DNA of 64,000 nt from Vibrio sp. RE88 (lineage in GTDB: Bacteria; Pseudomonadota; Gammaproteobacteria; Enterobacterales; Vibrionaceae). Location of the stretch: positions 1-64,000 of the forward strand of contig NZ_VTYQ01000002.1 of the NCBI RefSeq assembly GCF_013113835.1, read 5' to 3'. Under the pieces are notes generated by a model that did not search any database, was not told the DNA's origin, and saw only the letters and a program-made list of their open reading frames with translations. This document shows positions 28,882-37,460 of the stretch, in pieces (within the stretch, counting starts at the first letter, position 1; each line of letters starts with the position of its first letter). The position numbers were made by a program, and so were the translations under genes.

Positions 28882-28908
28882 CACTATACTGGTATAACAG
28901 GTATAGTG
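28882..28908. promoter_or_regulatory. NanR box / operator of the nan-like operon
   Basis: The direct repeat GGTATA-ACA-GGTATA (28891-28905) reproduces the core of the E. coli NanR site, which is made of GGTATA repeats. It lies inside a larger inverted repeat, CACTATAC...GTATAGTG (28882-28908). TATACT at 28885-28890 can serve as a -10 box, so bound repressor would block RNA polymerase. It is 40 bp upstream of the nanA-like start. Confidence 0.82.
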
Positions 28909-28947
28909 ATTGTCCGTTAGAGGCTAATTTTGTGGTAAGGAACAAGA

Positions 28948-29823
28948 ATGAATTTTGATGGTTTTTACGCGGCGACACTGACTCCGTTCAACCTAGATGA
29001 AAGCATTAACTATGAAGATCTTCAGGCATTGGTGAAATACAACTGCCAATCTGGTTTAAAAGGCTTGTATGTTGGTGGTTCAACGGCTGAAGCATTTCTG
29101 TGCAATACAAGTGAGCGAATTGAGCTACTGAAAGCGACCGCCGAAGTGGCGTCCTCTGAGATGACTTTGATTGCGCATGTTGGCGATATTTCAACCAAGA
29201 AAAGCGAAGAGATTGCCCGTGCAGCCGCTGACCTTCCTTATGACGCGGTGTCCGCGGTGACACCATTTTATTACCCAGTCGGTTTTGAACAGTTGAAACA
29301 ACATTACACTGATATTATTCAGGCGGCTGGTAAACCTATGATTGTTTACAACTTCCCGGCGTTTTCTGGCACCAGCCTGTCCCGAGACCAAATCAGTGAA
29401 CTTTTAACTTTAGAAGGGGTGGTTGCACTTAAGCAGACGTCTGCTGACTTGTATCAAATGGAGCAACTAACCCGCCGTCATTCAGACAAAACTGTGTTTA
29501 ATGGATTCGATGAAATCCTAGCCTCAGGTCTAATGGCAGGAGCGCAAGGGGGGATCGGTTCTACCTACAATATTCAGGCTGGGCGTATCAAAGACATTGA
29601 TGTGGCAATTCGTAACGGCCAGACACAGCAAGCTCAAGCACTTCAGAGAGAAGCGAATCAGGTCATTGATGGACTAGTTGCTGCAGGCGTGATACCTGGG
29701 CTTAAGTATGTACTTCAACAGAAAGGTGTCATTAGTTCTGCTCACTGCCGACGCCCAATTAATGCCGTGACAGCAGAAAATAAAGCGAAGTTAGATGCTC
29801 TCATCGAGGCAGGTTTATGCTAA
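28948..29823 (+). CDS. nanA: N-acetylneuraminate lyase-like aldolase (DapA superfamily)
   Basis: 291 residues. Class I aldolase with Schiff-base Lys162 (VALKQTS) and Tyr134 (IVYNFP). The overall sequence follows E. coli NanA closely: GLKGLYVGGSTAEAF, SAVTPFYYP, LYQMEQL, NGFDEILASGLMAG and GGIGSTYNIQ. It should cleave a sialic-acid-type 2-keto-3-deoxy acid into pyruvate and a hexose or hexosamine. Two glycine positions of E. coli NanA are alanine here (GSTAEAF for GSTGEAF, KQTSADL for KQTSGDL) and a Tyr is Phe in NGFDE; the last also occurs in other lyases. First gene of the operon behind the NanR box; overlaps the kinase gene by 7 bp. Confidence 0.82.
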   Translation: MNFDGFYAATLTPFNLDESINYEDLQALVKYNCQSGLKGLYVGGSTAEAFLCNTSERIELLKATAEVASSEMTLIAHVGDISTKKSEEIARAAADLPYDAVSAVTPFYYPVGFEQLKQHYTDIIQAAGKPMIVYNFPAFSGTSLSRDQISELLTLEGVVALKQTSADLYQMEQLTRRHSDKTVFNGFDEILASGLMAGAQGGIGSTYNIQAGRIKDIDVAIRNGQTQQAQALQREANQVIDGLVAAGVIPGLKYVLQQKGVISSAHCRRPINAVTAENKAKLDALIEAGLC

Positions 29824-30731
29824 TTGGTCTGGATATCGGTGGAACTAAGATCGAGGGAGTGATTGTCTCTCCCTCCGATTCCAAAGTACATCACCGACTT
29901 CGTTTACCAACGCCAAAATCGCATTATGCGGATTTCCTCTCCAGCGTCCGTGAGGTGATAAATGAACTGCTGTCGAGAGAGAAAAACGCGTCCTCGATTG
30001 GGATCGGCTGCTGTGGTTCGATTAATCAGGTCAGCGGGTTGATGCAGGGCGCGAATATTTTGTATCTCAACGGAAAGGACTTTCTTGGGGATATACAAAG
30101 CACGTATGACTTGCCCATTGCATTAACCAACGACGCAAATTGTTTGGCGATTTCTGAGTTTAAGTCAGGTGCGGCAACCTGCGCACAGCAATCGTGTCTG
30201 TCCGTCATTATTGGTACCGGATGCGGTGGTGGCGTGATCGTCAATGGCAGCATTGTCGATGGGCTTAACGGCTTAGGTGGTGAAATCGGGCATAGCCCGC
30301 TACCGGGATACGCACCGGACATTGATGGTCAAACCGTCGATTGTTATTGCGGCTCAAAAAACTGCATTGAATCGTTTGTATCTGGAACGGGCTTTGAGCG
30401 TACTTGGGCAGAGAAACACAACCCAAGGTCGGCACCTGAAATTTTTGCCGCAGCAACACAAGGTGATAAAGCCGCGATTGAGCACGTAGAGCGATACGCT
30501 GATCAACTGGCAAGGGTGTTAGGGGCCATCGTCAACGTGATCGATCCTGAAATGATTGTCTTAGGTGGCGGGGTATCTAATCAGACGCTTTTGTACCCCA
30601 TGGTGGAAGAGAAATTGAGCCAGTACACATTTAGTAAGCAAGTGACCACGCCAGTGGTACAAGCGAAACATGGAGACTCCAGTGGTGTACTGGGGGCCGC
30701 GTACTTACCAATGATGAAAGGAATGCTGTAA
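29817..30731 (+). CDS. ROK-family sugar kinase (NagK/Mak/NanK-like)
   Basis: 304 residues. The ATP loop DIGGTKIEG is at 5-13, catalytic Asp is in the TNDANCLA motif (about 105), the second phosphate loop is IGTGCGGGV (about 131-139), and the ROK zinc site is GEIGH plus CYCGSKNCIES (about 157-187). The pattern is closest to NagK (N-acetylglucosamine kinase) and Mak as I recall them, so the substrate may be a hexose or N-acetylhexosamine released by the lyase encoded just upstream. Known NanK phosphorylates ManNAc at O6. The stop is immediately followed by the next ATG, so translation is coupled. Confidence 0.85.
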   Translation: MLIGLDIGGTKIEGVIVSPSDSKVHHRLRLPTPKSHYADFLSSVREVINELLSREKNASSIGIGCCGSINQVSGLMQGANILYLNGKDFLGDIQSTYDLPIALTNDANCLAISEFKSGAATCAQQSCLSVIIGTGCGGGVIVNGSIVDGLNGLGGEIGHSPLPGYAPDIDGQTVDCYCGSKNCIESFVSGTGFERTWAEKHNPRSAPEIFAAATQGDKAAIEHVERYADQLARVLGAIVNVIDPEMIVLGGGVSNQTLLYPMVEEKLSQYTFSKQVTTPVVQAKHGDSSGVLGAAYLPMMKGML

Positions 30732-31943
30732 ATGGTTTCAATCAAGTCGGTCCGCCCCATTATTTTAACCAGTGATTATGGTTTCGATGGGTGCGCAGAA
30801 AACTTGCTCCACTTACCAACGGGGCAACGTACGTGCTCCATGGTGGAGATTACACTGAGCAATGGTATCAAAGGCATTGGTGAAGGCTATTTAGGCGTCT
30901 TTGCACCACAAGTCTTTCGTTCGATTGTCGAACTTATCGCGCCTTCGATAACTGGGGATAACGTAGAGAAGGGCTATCAACAAGTGGTCAGAAAGGCCAA
31001 AAATGTCACGGCATATTGGTCGCTTCAAGGAGCCGCTCAGCATGTTATTTCTGCAATAGAGATCGCCTTGGTTGATGTGTACGCGAAGCTCAAGGGCGTT
31101 CCCGCTGTAGAGCTGTTTGGCGGTGCGAAAGTCAACGAAATTGAAATGTACGGCTCGGGTGGCGATTCACTTCACCCTATTTACATGACTAAAGAGCTGG
31201 AGCAACTGGCTGCGCGAGGCATCCGTACGATTAAGATTCGCGCCAGACACAATCAAGTGGCGAAAACCGTCTGGACCATCAATAAAGCTCAGCAGTTCGG
31301 TATTCAGGTCGCGGTGGATATGACCCAGAATTTGGCTGTAGAAGGGCAAACGGCGCAGGATGTGATTGCATTTCAACAAGAGGTTTTCAATGAAACTGGC
31401 CATAAACTGGTGTTCGTTGAAGAATGCTTGGGTCTGGACAAACTTGCTCAGCTTCCTGAACTGGCGGCCAATCCAGACATTAACGTGGCAGGCGGAGAAA
31501 TCGTCACAACGAAAGAAGAGTTACTTGAGCGGATTGAACGGAGTTATTACAACGTTATTCAGCCCGATGCCTCGGTTCTTGGAGGAATTGAAGAGACCAT
31601 TGACGTCTGCAAGTACGCTCAACAACACCAAATCAGGCCTGTGGTGCATTCTTGGGGCGGACCTGTGTCTATGATGGCGAATTATATTGCAGCCTTTGCC
31701 ACTGGGTGCGATCTCATCGAATACCCGATGCCGAATTTCGCTATCCGACAAGCCATGTTTGATTTCGATGCGCATATCCAAGACGGCAAATTACGTCTCT
31801 CGGATAAACCGGGGCTAGGCATTGAATTGAGCCCAGAGCTTGAGTCGGAATTTCCTTATAAAGACAGCTCGGTTTATCACTGTTTTCCTTTGGAAAGCGG
31901 CCTAGATGCCCTTGAGCAAAGCCACGGTAACTGGAAGGAATAA
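30732..31943 (+). CDS. Enolase-superfamily enzyme (mandelate racemase subgroup)
   Basis: 403 residues. The capping domain is followed by the barrel with metal ligands Asp196 (VAVDMTQ), Glu230 (VFVEEC) and Glu256 (AGGEI), and the Asp279-His306 dyad (QPDAS, VVHSWGG) that marks the mandelate racemase subgroup. The usual KxK pair is Lys168-Ile-Arg170, so the second lysine is an arginine. The chemistry starts by removing the alpha proton of a carboxylate, giving a sugar-acid dehydratase, epimerase or cycloisomerase. The substrate is unknown. Such an enzyme is not part of the standard nan pathway, yet it sits without a gap inside this operon. Confidence 0.85.
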   Translation: MVSIKSVRPIILTSDYGFDGCAENLLHLPTGQRTCSMVEITLSNGIKGIGEGYLGVFAPQVFRSIVELIAPSITGDNVEKGYQQVVRKAKNVTAYWSLQGAAQHVISAIEIALVDVYAKLKGVPAVELFGGAKVNEIEMYGSGGDSLHPIYMTKELEQLAARGIRTIKIRARHNQVAKTVWTINKAQQFGIQVAVDMTQNLAVEGQTAQDVIAFQQEVFNETGHKLVFVEECLGLDKLAQLPELAANPDINVAGGEIVTTKEELLERIERSYYNVIQPDASVLGGIEETIDVCKYAQQHQIRPVVHSWGGPVSMMANYIAAFATGCDLIEYPMPNFAIRQAMFDFDAHIQDGKLRLSDKPGLGIELSPELESEFPYKDSSVYHCFPLESGLDALEQSHGNWKE

Positions 31944-31949
31944 CCTTAA

Positions 31950-32870
31950 ATGAAAGTGTATGTACATCCGGTATTAAGTGAACAGGAGCGTAGCTATTTC
32001 ACGCAAGCGCTTGAGAGTGCCGTGACATTGGTGTTCAACGATGGCAGTAACGACGCTCATCGTGCAGAGAATGCGGATATCGCAATTGGCAACTTTGATA
32101 CCGACTGGATAGGTAATATGGCTCAGTTGAAAGTCATCTTGCTCGACTCCGTGGGTACCGATAATTTCAACGGCTACCAATGGTCGCAGGGCAGTCAGGT
32201 GACAGTCCATAACCTTAATGACTTTTTCTCTGTTCCTGTAGCAGAAGAAGCCGTGGCCAGCCTTTTATCTGTCTATCGCCAACTGCCGGCACTCAACTGT
32301 GCACAGCGTGAGTCCCAATGGGCGAAAGACCAGATTCGTATGACAAAGCGGCTGCTCGCAGAATCTAAAGTGTTGTTGGTTGGGTATGGGAATATCGCTC
32401 AACGTATTGAGCACCTCCTTACCCCTTTTGGTTGTGAAATTGAAAAGTTTGACAGAAAAGACATGGCACTTATGGGCCGCGGAGGTCTGAAAGGTAAGGT
32501 GTCTGCCCACGATATTACGATCTCTACCATTCCCGCGACAGAAGAGTCTTTTGAACTGTTCGACGACGAGCTCTTCAGTGCCATGCCGGACAATGCTGTC
32601 TTCATGAATCTTGGCCGTGGAAATGTGGTTGACGAAGACGCGCTAGCTCGTAAAGCAACTCAGAATAAAGCGTTCAATGCTTGTCTTGATGTCACCAAGC
32701 AAGAACCTTTGCCTGCTTCCTCAGCGTTGTGGCAGCTACCGAATGTGTGGCTTACGCAGCATACGGGGGGAGGCTGTGAAACAGAAAATTATAAGAAGAT
32801 TGACGTCTATACCCGACAGATACAACGATTACTGGCCGGCTTGCCGCTCAATAATCAAGTTCAATTCTAA
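31950..32870 (+). CDS. D-2-hydroxyacid dehydrogenase, NAD(P)-dependent
   Basis: 306 residues. The Rossmann motif is GYGNIA (145-150) followed by an acidic/basic region EKFDRKD that could accept NAD(H) or NADP(H). The catalytic set is complete: Arg223 (LGRGNV), Glu252 (TKQEPL) and His271 (TQHTGGG). The family reversibly oxidises 2-hydroxyacids to 2-ketoacids. Placed between the enolase-superfamily and TRAP genes, it may convert a 2-hydroxy sugar acid into the 2-keto form that the lyases cleave, or the reverse; this is inference. The N-terminal half is divergent from phosphoglycerate dehydrogenase. Confidence 0.87.
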   Translation: MKVYVHPVLSEQERSYFTQALESAVTLVFNDGSNDAHRAENADIAIGNFDTDWIGNMAQLKVILLDSVGTDNFNGYQWSQGSQVTVHNLNDFFSVPVAEEAVASLLSVYRQLPALNCAQRESQWAKDQIRMTKRLLAESKVLLVGYGNIAQRIEHLLTPFGCEIEKFDRKDMALMGRGGLKGKVSAHDITISTIPATEESFELFDDELFSAMPDNAVFMNLGRGNVVDEDALARKATQNKAFNACLDVTKQEPLPASSALWQLPNVWLTQHTGGGCETENYKKIDVYTRQIQRLLAGLPLNNQVQF

Positions 32871-32892
32871 TAAGGACAATTAGGAAATAACG

Positions 32893-33858
32893 ATGAAAAC
32901 TACCCTTAAACTCAGTGTGATTGCAACTGCACTTCTTGCCGCCAATGCCTACGCAAAAACTGAACTGAAAGTCGGTTTTAATGAAGCTTATAACAGCCCA
33001 ATTTACCACGGTATGGTGAAGGCGGCGGATGAGCTAAACAAACTCTCCGATGGTGAGTTGACATTAAGGCTGTATGAAGGTGGTCAACTAGGTAATGTTC
33101 ACGAGATGCTGGAACAGGTCTCATTAGGTGAGCTGGATATGTCGATGCAGGTGTTTGGGGGTTATGCCCAGTACGTACCAGAGTTAGGCGCGCTGGAAAC
33201 GGCTTACATAGTGCGAGACTTCGATCATCTGCAGAAGATCTTCAACAGTGATTGGGGTATGAAGGTTCGTACTGAGCTGGAACAGAATTTTGATCTGAAA
33301 CCTATCGACAGCTGGTACTTTGGTGTTCGTCAGACCACTTCTAACCGTCCTATTAACTCGATTGATGACATGCAAGGCATGAAGCTGCGCACGCCAAATG
33401 CTAAGGCGTTAGTGGATTACGCAAAAGCCATGGATGCCATCCCGTCGCCAATCGCTTATGCCGAAGTGTATCTGGCACTACAAACGAATGCCGTTGATGG
33501 TCAGGAAAACCCTATTCCGTCTATTGAAGCGATGAAATTCTACGAAGTTCAGAAGTATCTGGCGATGACGAACCACGTGGTTCAAGACCAGACCATCTCA
33601 ATCAATAGCTCGCGTTGGGGTGACTTGTCAGAACAGGAACAGCAATGGCTGATGAGTGCATTGAATGCGGGTGGCGAGGAAGCGGAACGCCGAATTAAAG
33701 AAAACACCGACAAGTTCCTTGCTCTGTTCAAGGAGTCAGGTGTGACGGTCACGCATCCAGATTTAGAACCGTTCCGCGCTGCAATGAAACCGTACTATGC
33801 CGCGCTGGATAAGCAATATGGCAAAGGGTTTACTCAAACTCTGATCGACGCTAAGTAA
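32893..33858 (+). CDS. TRAP transporter substrate-binding protein, SiaP-like (DctP)
   Basis: 321 residues with a signal peptide (about 1-21, cut after AYA). The C-terminal half closely follows the sialic-acid binder SiaP: FGVRQTTSNRPINSI, GMKLRTPNA with carboxylate-binding Arg166, EVYLALQTNAVDGQENP, FYEVQKYLAMTNH and THPDLEPF. The N-terminal ligand-facing part differs: QLGNVHEM replaces the QLGDDRAM region and SMQVFGGYAQYVPE replaces the FAESARFQLF region of H. influenzae SiaP (from memory). The fold therefore binds an acid of the same class but probably not plain Neu5Ac. It delivers the ligand to the DctQM pair encoded next. Confidence 0.87.
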   Translation: MKTTLKLSVIATALLAANAYAKTELKVGFNEAYNSPIYHGMVKAADELNKLSDGELTLRLYEGGQLGNVHEMLEQVSLGELDMSMQVFGGYAQYVPELGALETAYIVRDFDHLQKIFNSDWGMKVRTELEQNFDLKPIDSWYFGVRQTTSNRPINSIDDMQGMKLRTPNAKALVDYAKAMDAIPSPIAYAEVYLALQTNAVDGQENPIPSIEAMKFYEVQKYLAMTNHVVQDQTISINSSRWGDLSEQEQQWLMSALNAGGEEAERRIKENTDKFLALFKESGVTVTHPDLEPFRAAMKPYYAALDKQYGKGFTQTLIDAK

Positions 33859-33907
33859 ACGTTATCTGGCGAAGCCTTTGTGCTTCGCCTGAATTTGAGA
33901 TTTCGCT

Positions 33908-34420
33908 ATGCATAAAATTATCTCGAAAATGGAATGGGCTGAGAAACAGCTGTCTATCTTTCTTTTTCTTGCCATGCTTGTGGTTCTGACCGTCCAGATC
34001 GTCAGTCGCTACTTTTTGTCAGTGGCGTTGCCGTGGACAGAGGAGCTATCACGCTGGCTCTATATTTACATTGTTTTTATTGGTGCAAGCGAAGCGGTAT
34101 CTCGCCGCGATCACATTGCAGTTGATGTGGTGCCGAATCGTCTCAGCCCACGAACCAATTTGATTCTGGATGTTTTGATCCATGCAACGTTTGCGGTCAT
34201 CGCCGCTGTTATTGTCTATCGCGGCTACGCTTTTGCTCTGCGTATGGACAGATTGGGTTCAATCACCATGGATGTTCAGATGTCAGCGCTCTATGCCGCC
34301 GTTCCGATCGGGTTTGTTTTGGTTGGTATCAAGTCTGCGATGAATGCCCTGATATCGTTAGGTAAGTTACTTCGTCCAAACGAAGGTAATGTGAGCGTCG
34401 GCTCCCACGTTTGTAAGTAA
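33908..34420 (+). CDS. TRAP transporter small permease (DctQ/SiaQ-like)
   Basis: 170 residues with four membrane helices (about 14-34, 48-66, 89-110, 127-150). The conserved loop LPWTEELSRWLYIYIVFIGA (about 44-63) is the DctQ signature. It forms the membrane complex with the large subunit encoded 12 bp downstream. In Haemophilus the two subunits are fused; in vibrios they are separate, as here. Confidence 0.9.
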   Translation: MHKIISKMEWAEKQLSIFLFLAMLVVLTVQIVSRYFLSVALPWTEELSRWLYIYIVFIGASEAVSRRDHIAVDVVPNRLSPRTNLILDVLIHATFAVIAAVIVYRGYAFALRMDRLGSITMDVQMSALYAAVPIGFVLVGIKSAMNALISLGKLLRPNEGNVSVGSHVCK

Positions 34421-34432
34421 AGGTATGACACT

Positions 34433-35698
34433 ATGTTTGGTATTTTTGGTGGATGGGCCGCTTTACTTGCGGTAGGCATGCCAGTCGCGTTCACTCTTTA
34501 TGTTGTTTCAATTATTTATCTGTTGATGAATGGCGGGATTGCGCTTGCTCCGCAGAAAATCATCGCAGGGCTTAACTCATTTCCGTTATTGGCTGTACCC
34601 TTTTTCATTTTCAGCGGATTGTTGATGAACTCGGCGGGTATTACCGACAAGATGTTTAAATTTGCCCGTGACTTAACAGGGCACTTCACTGGCTCGCTTG
34701 GTCACGTCAATGTGATGGCTAGCTTGCTGTTTTCTGGAATGTCAGGTTCCGCGCACGCTGATGCTGGCGGGCTAGGTCAGCTTGAAATCAAAGCGATGCG
34801 TGATGAAGGCTATGATGACGGCTTCTCAGGTGCCATCACTGCCGCTTCCAGTGTAATTGGCCCGCTGATGCCACCAAGTATTCCAATGGTGATTTATGGC
34901 GTGATGTCAGGAGCGTCTGTAGGTGCACTGTTCTTAGCGGGTGTGGTGCCAGCACTATTGTGTGCGGGCGCGCTCATGCTCATGGTTTACGCCATTGCGA
35001 AGAAAAAAGGCTATCCGGTTTACCCTCGCGCGTCATTCAAGACCATTTGCTATTCATTTAAAGATGCTGCTTTGGCGCTGTTGACGCCAGTCCTCATTAT
35101 CGGCGGCATATTCTCTGGCATCGTGACACCAACAGAGGCTGCGGTTGTGGCTTCTCTGTATGCGATGTTCCTTGGTTTCTTTGTCTACCGCGAACTCAGC
35201 ATCAAGCGTTTCGTTGAGCTGGTGCATGAGACGATCAACACATCGGCGGTGATCGGTTTTCTAATTGGTGGGGTGAGTCTTTTTGGCTACGTCATCATCA
35301 AGGAAGACATTCCACTTAAAGCCGCAGAGCTGTTCCTACAGGTGACGGATTCTCCACTTATCTTCCTGCTGTTAGTGTCGGTGATGTTATTCATCCTTGG
35401 TGCCTTTATTGAGACCTTGGCACTCTTGCTGATACTTATCCCGATTTTGTTGCCGATAACCGTTCAGCTGGGGATTGATCCGGTTCACTTTGGTGTGGTG
35501 GTTGTACTGAACATGATGCTCGGGATACTAACGCCACCTATGGGGGTTTCTCTATTCGTTGTGGCGAAGGTGGGTAACATTCCATATGAAACGTTGGCGC
35601 GCTCGGTGCTTATCTTCCTTGTTCCGCTGATTGCAGTGTTACTGATGATCATATTCTTCCCGCAATTGGTGATGTTCTTACCTAACCACTTGTTATAA
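34433..35698 (+). CDS. TRAP transporter large permease (DctM/SiaM-like)
   Basis: 421 residues, the common DctM length, with about 11-12 hydrophobic helices across the whole chain. Family motifs are NSFPLLAVPFFIFSG (about 43-57), MSGSAHADAGGLG (about 103-115), SSVIGPLMPPSIPM (about 139-152) and LGILTPPMGVSL near 362. It couples substrate uptake to the Na+ gradient in known members. Expression is coupled to the DctQ gene. Confidence 0.93.
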   Translation: MFGIFGGWAALLAVGMPVAFTLYVVSIIYLLMNGGIALAPQKIIAGLNSFPLLAVPFFIFSGLLMNSAGITDKMFKFARDLTGHFTGSLGHVNVMASLLFSGMSGSAHADAGGLGQLEIKAMRDEGYDDGFSGAITAASSVIGPLMPPSIPMVIYGVMSGASVGALFLAGVVPALLCAGALMLMVYAIAKKKGYPVYPRASFKTICYSFKDAALALLTPVLIIGGIFSGIVTPTEAAVVASLYAMFLGFFVYRELSIKRFVELVHETINTSAVIGFLIGGVSLFGYVIIKEDIPLKAAELFLQVTDSPLIFLLLVSVMLFILGAFIETLALLLILIPILLPITVQLGIDPVHFGVVVVLNMMLGILTPPMGVSLFVVAKVGNIPYETLARSVLIFLVPLIAVLLMIIFFPQLVMFLPNHLL

Positions 35699-35770
35699 AG
35701 ACGATTATCATGCTGGCAGCAATCATGTTGCTGGCTATTACCAGTATTAGAATAGAATGAGAGAGCGGTT

Positions 35771-36670
35771 ATGATTCGCGGAAACTGGGCAACGCTACTA
35801 TTGCCGATTGAGAACGAAAACATCAATTTTGATTTGCTGGCGAATCAGATTGACCACTACATCGAGGTTGGCGTCGATGGGATTTACTCCAACGGCACTG
35901 CAGGTGAGTTTTACACCCAGTCAGAGCTTGAATTTCAGCAGGTGAGCCAACTCTTGGCCGAGAAGTGTCATGCAGCAGATATGCCTTTTCAAATTGGTGC
36001 CTCTCACTGTCACCCTCAGGATGCGTTAGCACGGGTTGAGTATGCAGCGGCGCTCAAACCAAGGGCGATTCAGGTGATCTTGCCAGATTGGTTCCCTTGC
36101 AACACAGAAGTCGCGCTGACATTTCTCCGTAAAGCGCAGCAAGTAGCCCAAGGTGTCGAATTGATTCTTTACAATCCGCCTCACGCTAAGGTGAATCTGA
36201 CGGCTGAGCAGTTAAATTTCCTGTTCGATAATGTTGACGGGCTAGTTGGCTTCAAATTACCACGTATTACGCCTGAGATTGAGGCAACAGGCTTGGCGCA
36301 GAAAGCATCAATATTTGTCGCAGGGCATTTTCTGGCTACTGATGCGCGTAAAGGAGCGAAGGGCGCCTATTCCAATGTGTGTTGTTTGAATCCGGCGGCC
36401 GCACAGAAATGGACGGAAGACTGCCTCGCAAACAGTGAGCAGGCACTGGAACTGGAAAGCCGGATCCAGCGTTTTATGGAGCAAGAGATCGCGCCTTATA
36501 TTACAGAGCAAGGCTTCAGCAACGCAGCGGTTGATAAATTTATGGCAGCAATGGGAAGTTGGAGCCAGATTTCTTCCACCATGCGCTTCCCATTTGCCTC
36601 GATTCCAGATGCGGATCTAGAAAGAAAAATTGCGGCGAGAAATGCGATTCTTCCTGAGTTCAGTCGCTAG
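35771..36670 (+). CDS. Second DapA-superfamily lyase/synthase
   Basis: 299 residues. It has the same catalytic positions as the first family member of this operon: Tyr134 (LILYNPP) and Schiff-base Lys162 (GFKLPRI), plus the pyruvate-binding loop SNGTAGEF (about 40-47). Outside these motifs the two proteins are very different, so this is not a recent duplicate. Candidates are a 2-keto-3-deoxy sugar acid aldolase or a decarboxylating dehydratase (KDG/5-dehydro-4-deoxyglucarate type). It follows the TRAP genes after 72 bp, a gap that includes a small imperfect hairpin. Confidence 0.82.
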   Translation: MIRGNWATLLLPIENENINFDLLANQIDHYIEVGVDGIYSNGTAGEFYTQSELEFQQVSQLLAEKCHAADMPFQIGASHCHPQDALARVEYAAALKPRAIQVILPDWFPCNTEVALTFLRKAQQVAQGVELILYNPPHAKVNLTAEQLNFLFDNVDGLVGFKLPRITPEIEATGLAQKASIFVAGHFLATDARKGAKGAYSNVCCLNPAAAQKWTEDCLANSEQALELESRIQRFMEQEIAPYITEQGFSNAAVDKFMAAMGSWSQISSTMRFPFASIPDADLERKIAARNAILPEFSR

Positions 36671-36743
36671 TTAAGCACTGATAATCTGATTAAAAATATT
36701 TTATACTGACAAAGTAACGACAACGATAATAAAGGACACACGA

Positions 36744-37448
36744 ATGGAATTAGCCTCCTTTCCGTTAAAGCCCATGAAAAAAACCAAGCTTTCCGATAGT
36801 GTTGCTGATGAAATCGAAAAACTCATCATCAACAAGACTCTGAAAGAAGGCGATACGTTACCCTCTGAGCGTGAGCTAATGGCGGCGTTTGATGTTGGAC
36901 GTCCATCTGTACGTGAAGCGTTGTTGAAATTATCTCAAAAAGGCTTAGTTGAGATTAAAAGTGGTGAGAAGACTCGTGTCACTAAACCTTGCACCGATAC
37001 GCTATTGAGCAATATTTCCGGTTTAGCCATCGCACTCCTTTCCCAGCAAGACGAGAAGCGTCAATTTGAGCAGTTACGTCAGCTGTTTGAAATTGCCATG
37101 GTGCGTGAAGCCGCGCGAGTCCGAACGGAAGATGATCTGGCGCGTCTTAAAATGATCTTGGAGCAAAACAAGCTTCATTGCAGCAATTACGACGAGTTTG
37201 TAGAAACGGATATTGCTTTTCACCGCTGCATCATCAATATGATTGACAACCCGATGATCTCGTCTCTTTATGAGTCTTTGATTTCTTGGCTTATCAAAAC
37301 GCGTAATCCTGAAGATTACACGCCTTACCATGAGCAAAACTATCAAGAGCACGTCAAAATTTATCAGGCCATCGCCCAAGGGGACGCAGACCTTGCGGAA
37401 GCCGAAATGAGAGCGCATTTAGAAGCGGTAATGCGTATCGAAAAATAG
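36744..37448 (+). CDS. nanR: GntR/FadR-family regulator, NanR-like
   Basis: 234 residues. The winged helix (about 15-80, PSERELMAAFDVGRPSVREAL) and the wing sequence KSGEKTRVTKP are nearly those of E. coli NanR as I recall it. The C-terminal FCD domain spans about 95-230, with a likely metal site from DIAFHR (about 155-160) and later histidines. NanR represses nan operons and releases DNA on binding Neu5Ac. An exact double GGTATA site lies upstream of the operon, so this gene product is its likely repressor. Last gene of the operon, 73 bp after the second lyase, with a strong terminator behind it. Confidence 0.85.
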   Translation: MELASFPLKPMKKTKLSDSVADEIEKLIINKTLKEGDTLPSERELMAAFDVGRPSVREALLKLSQKGLVEIKSGEKTRVTKPCTDTLLSNISGLAIALLSQQDEKRQFEQLRQLFEIAMVREAARVRTEDDLARLKMILEQNKLHCSNYDEFVETDIAFHRCIINMIDNPMISSLYESLISWLIKTRNPEDYTPYHEQNYQEHVKIYQAIAQGDADLAEAEMRAHLEAVMRIEK

Positions 37449-37460
37449 CGCACATGAGAC

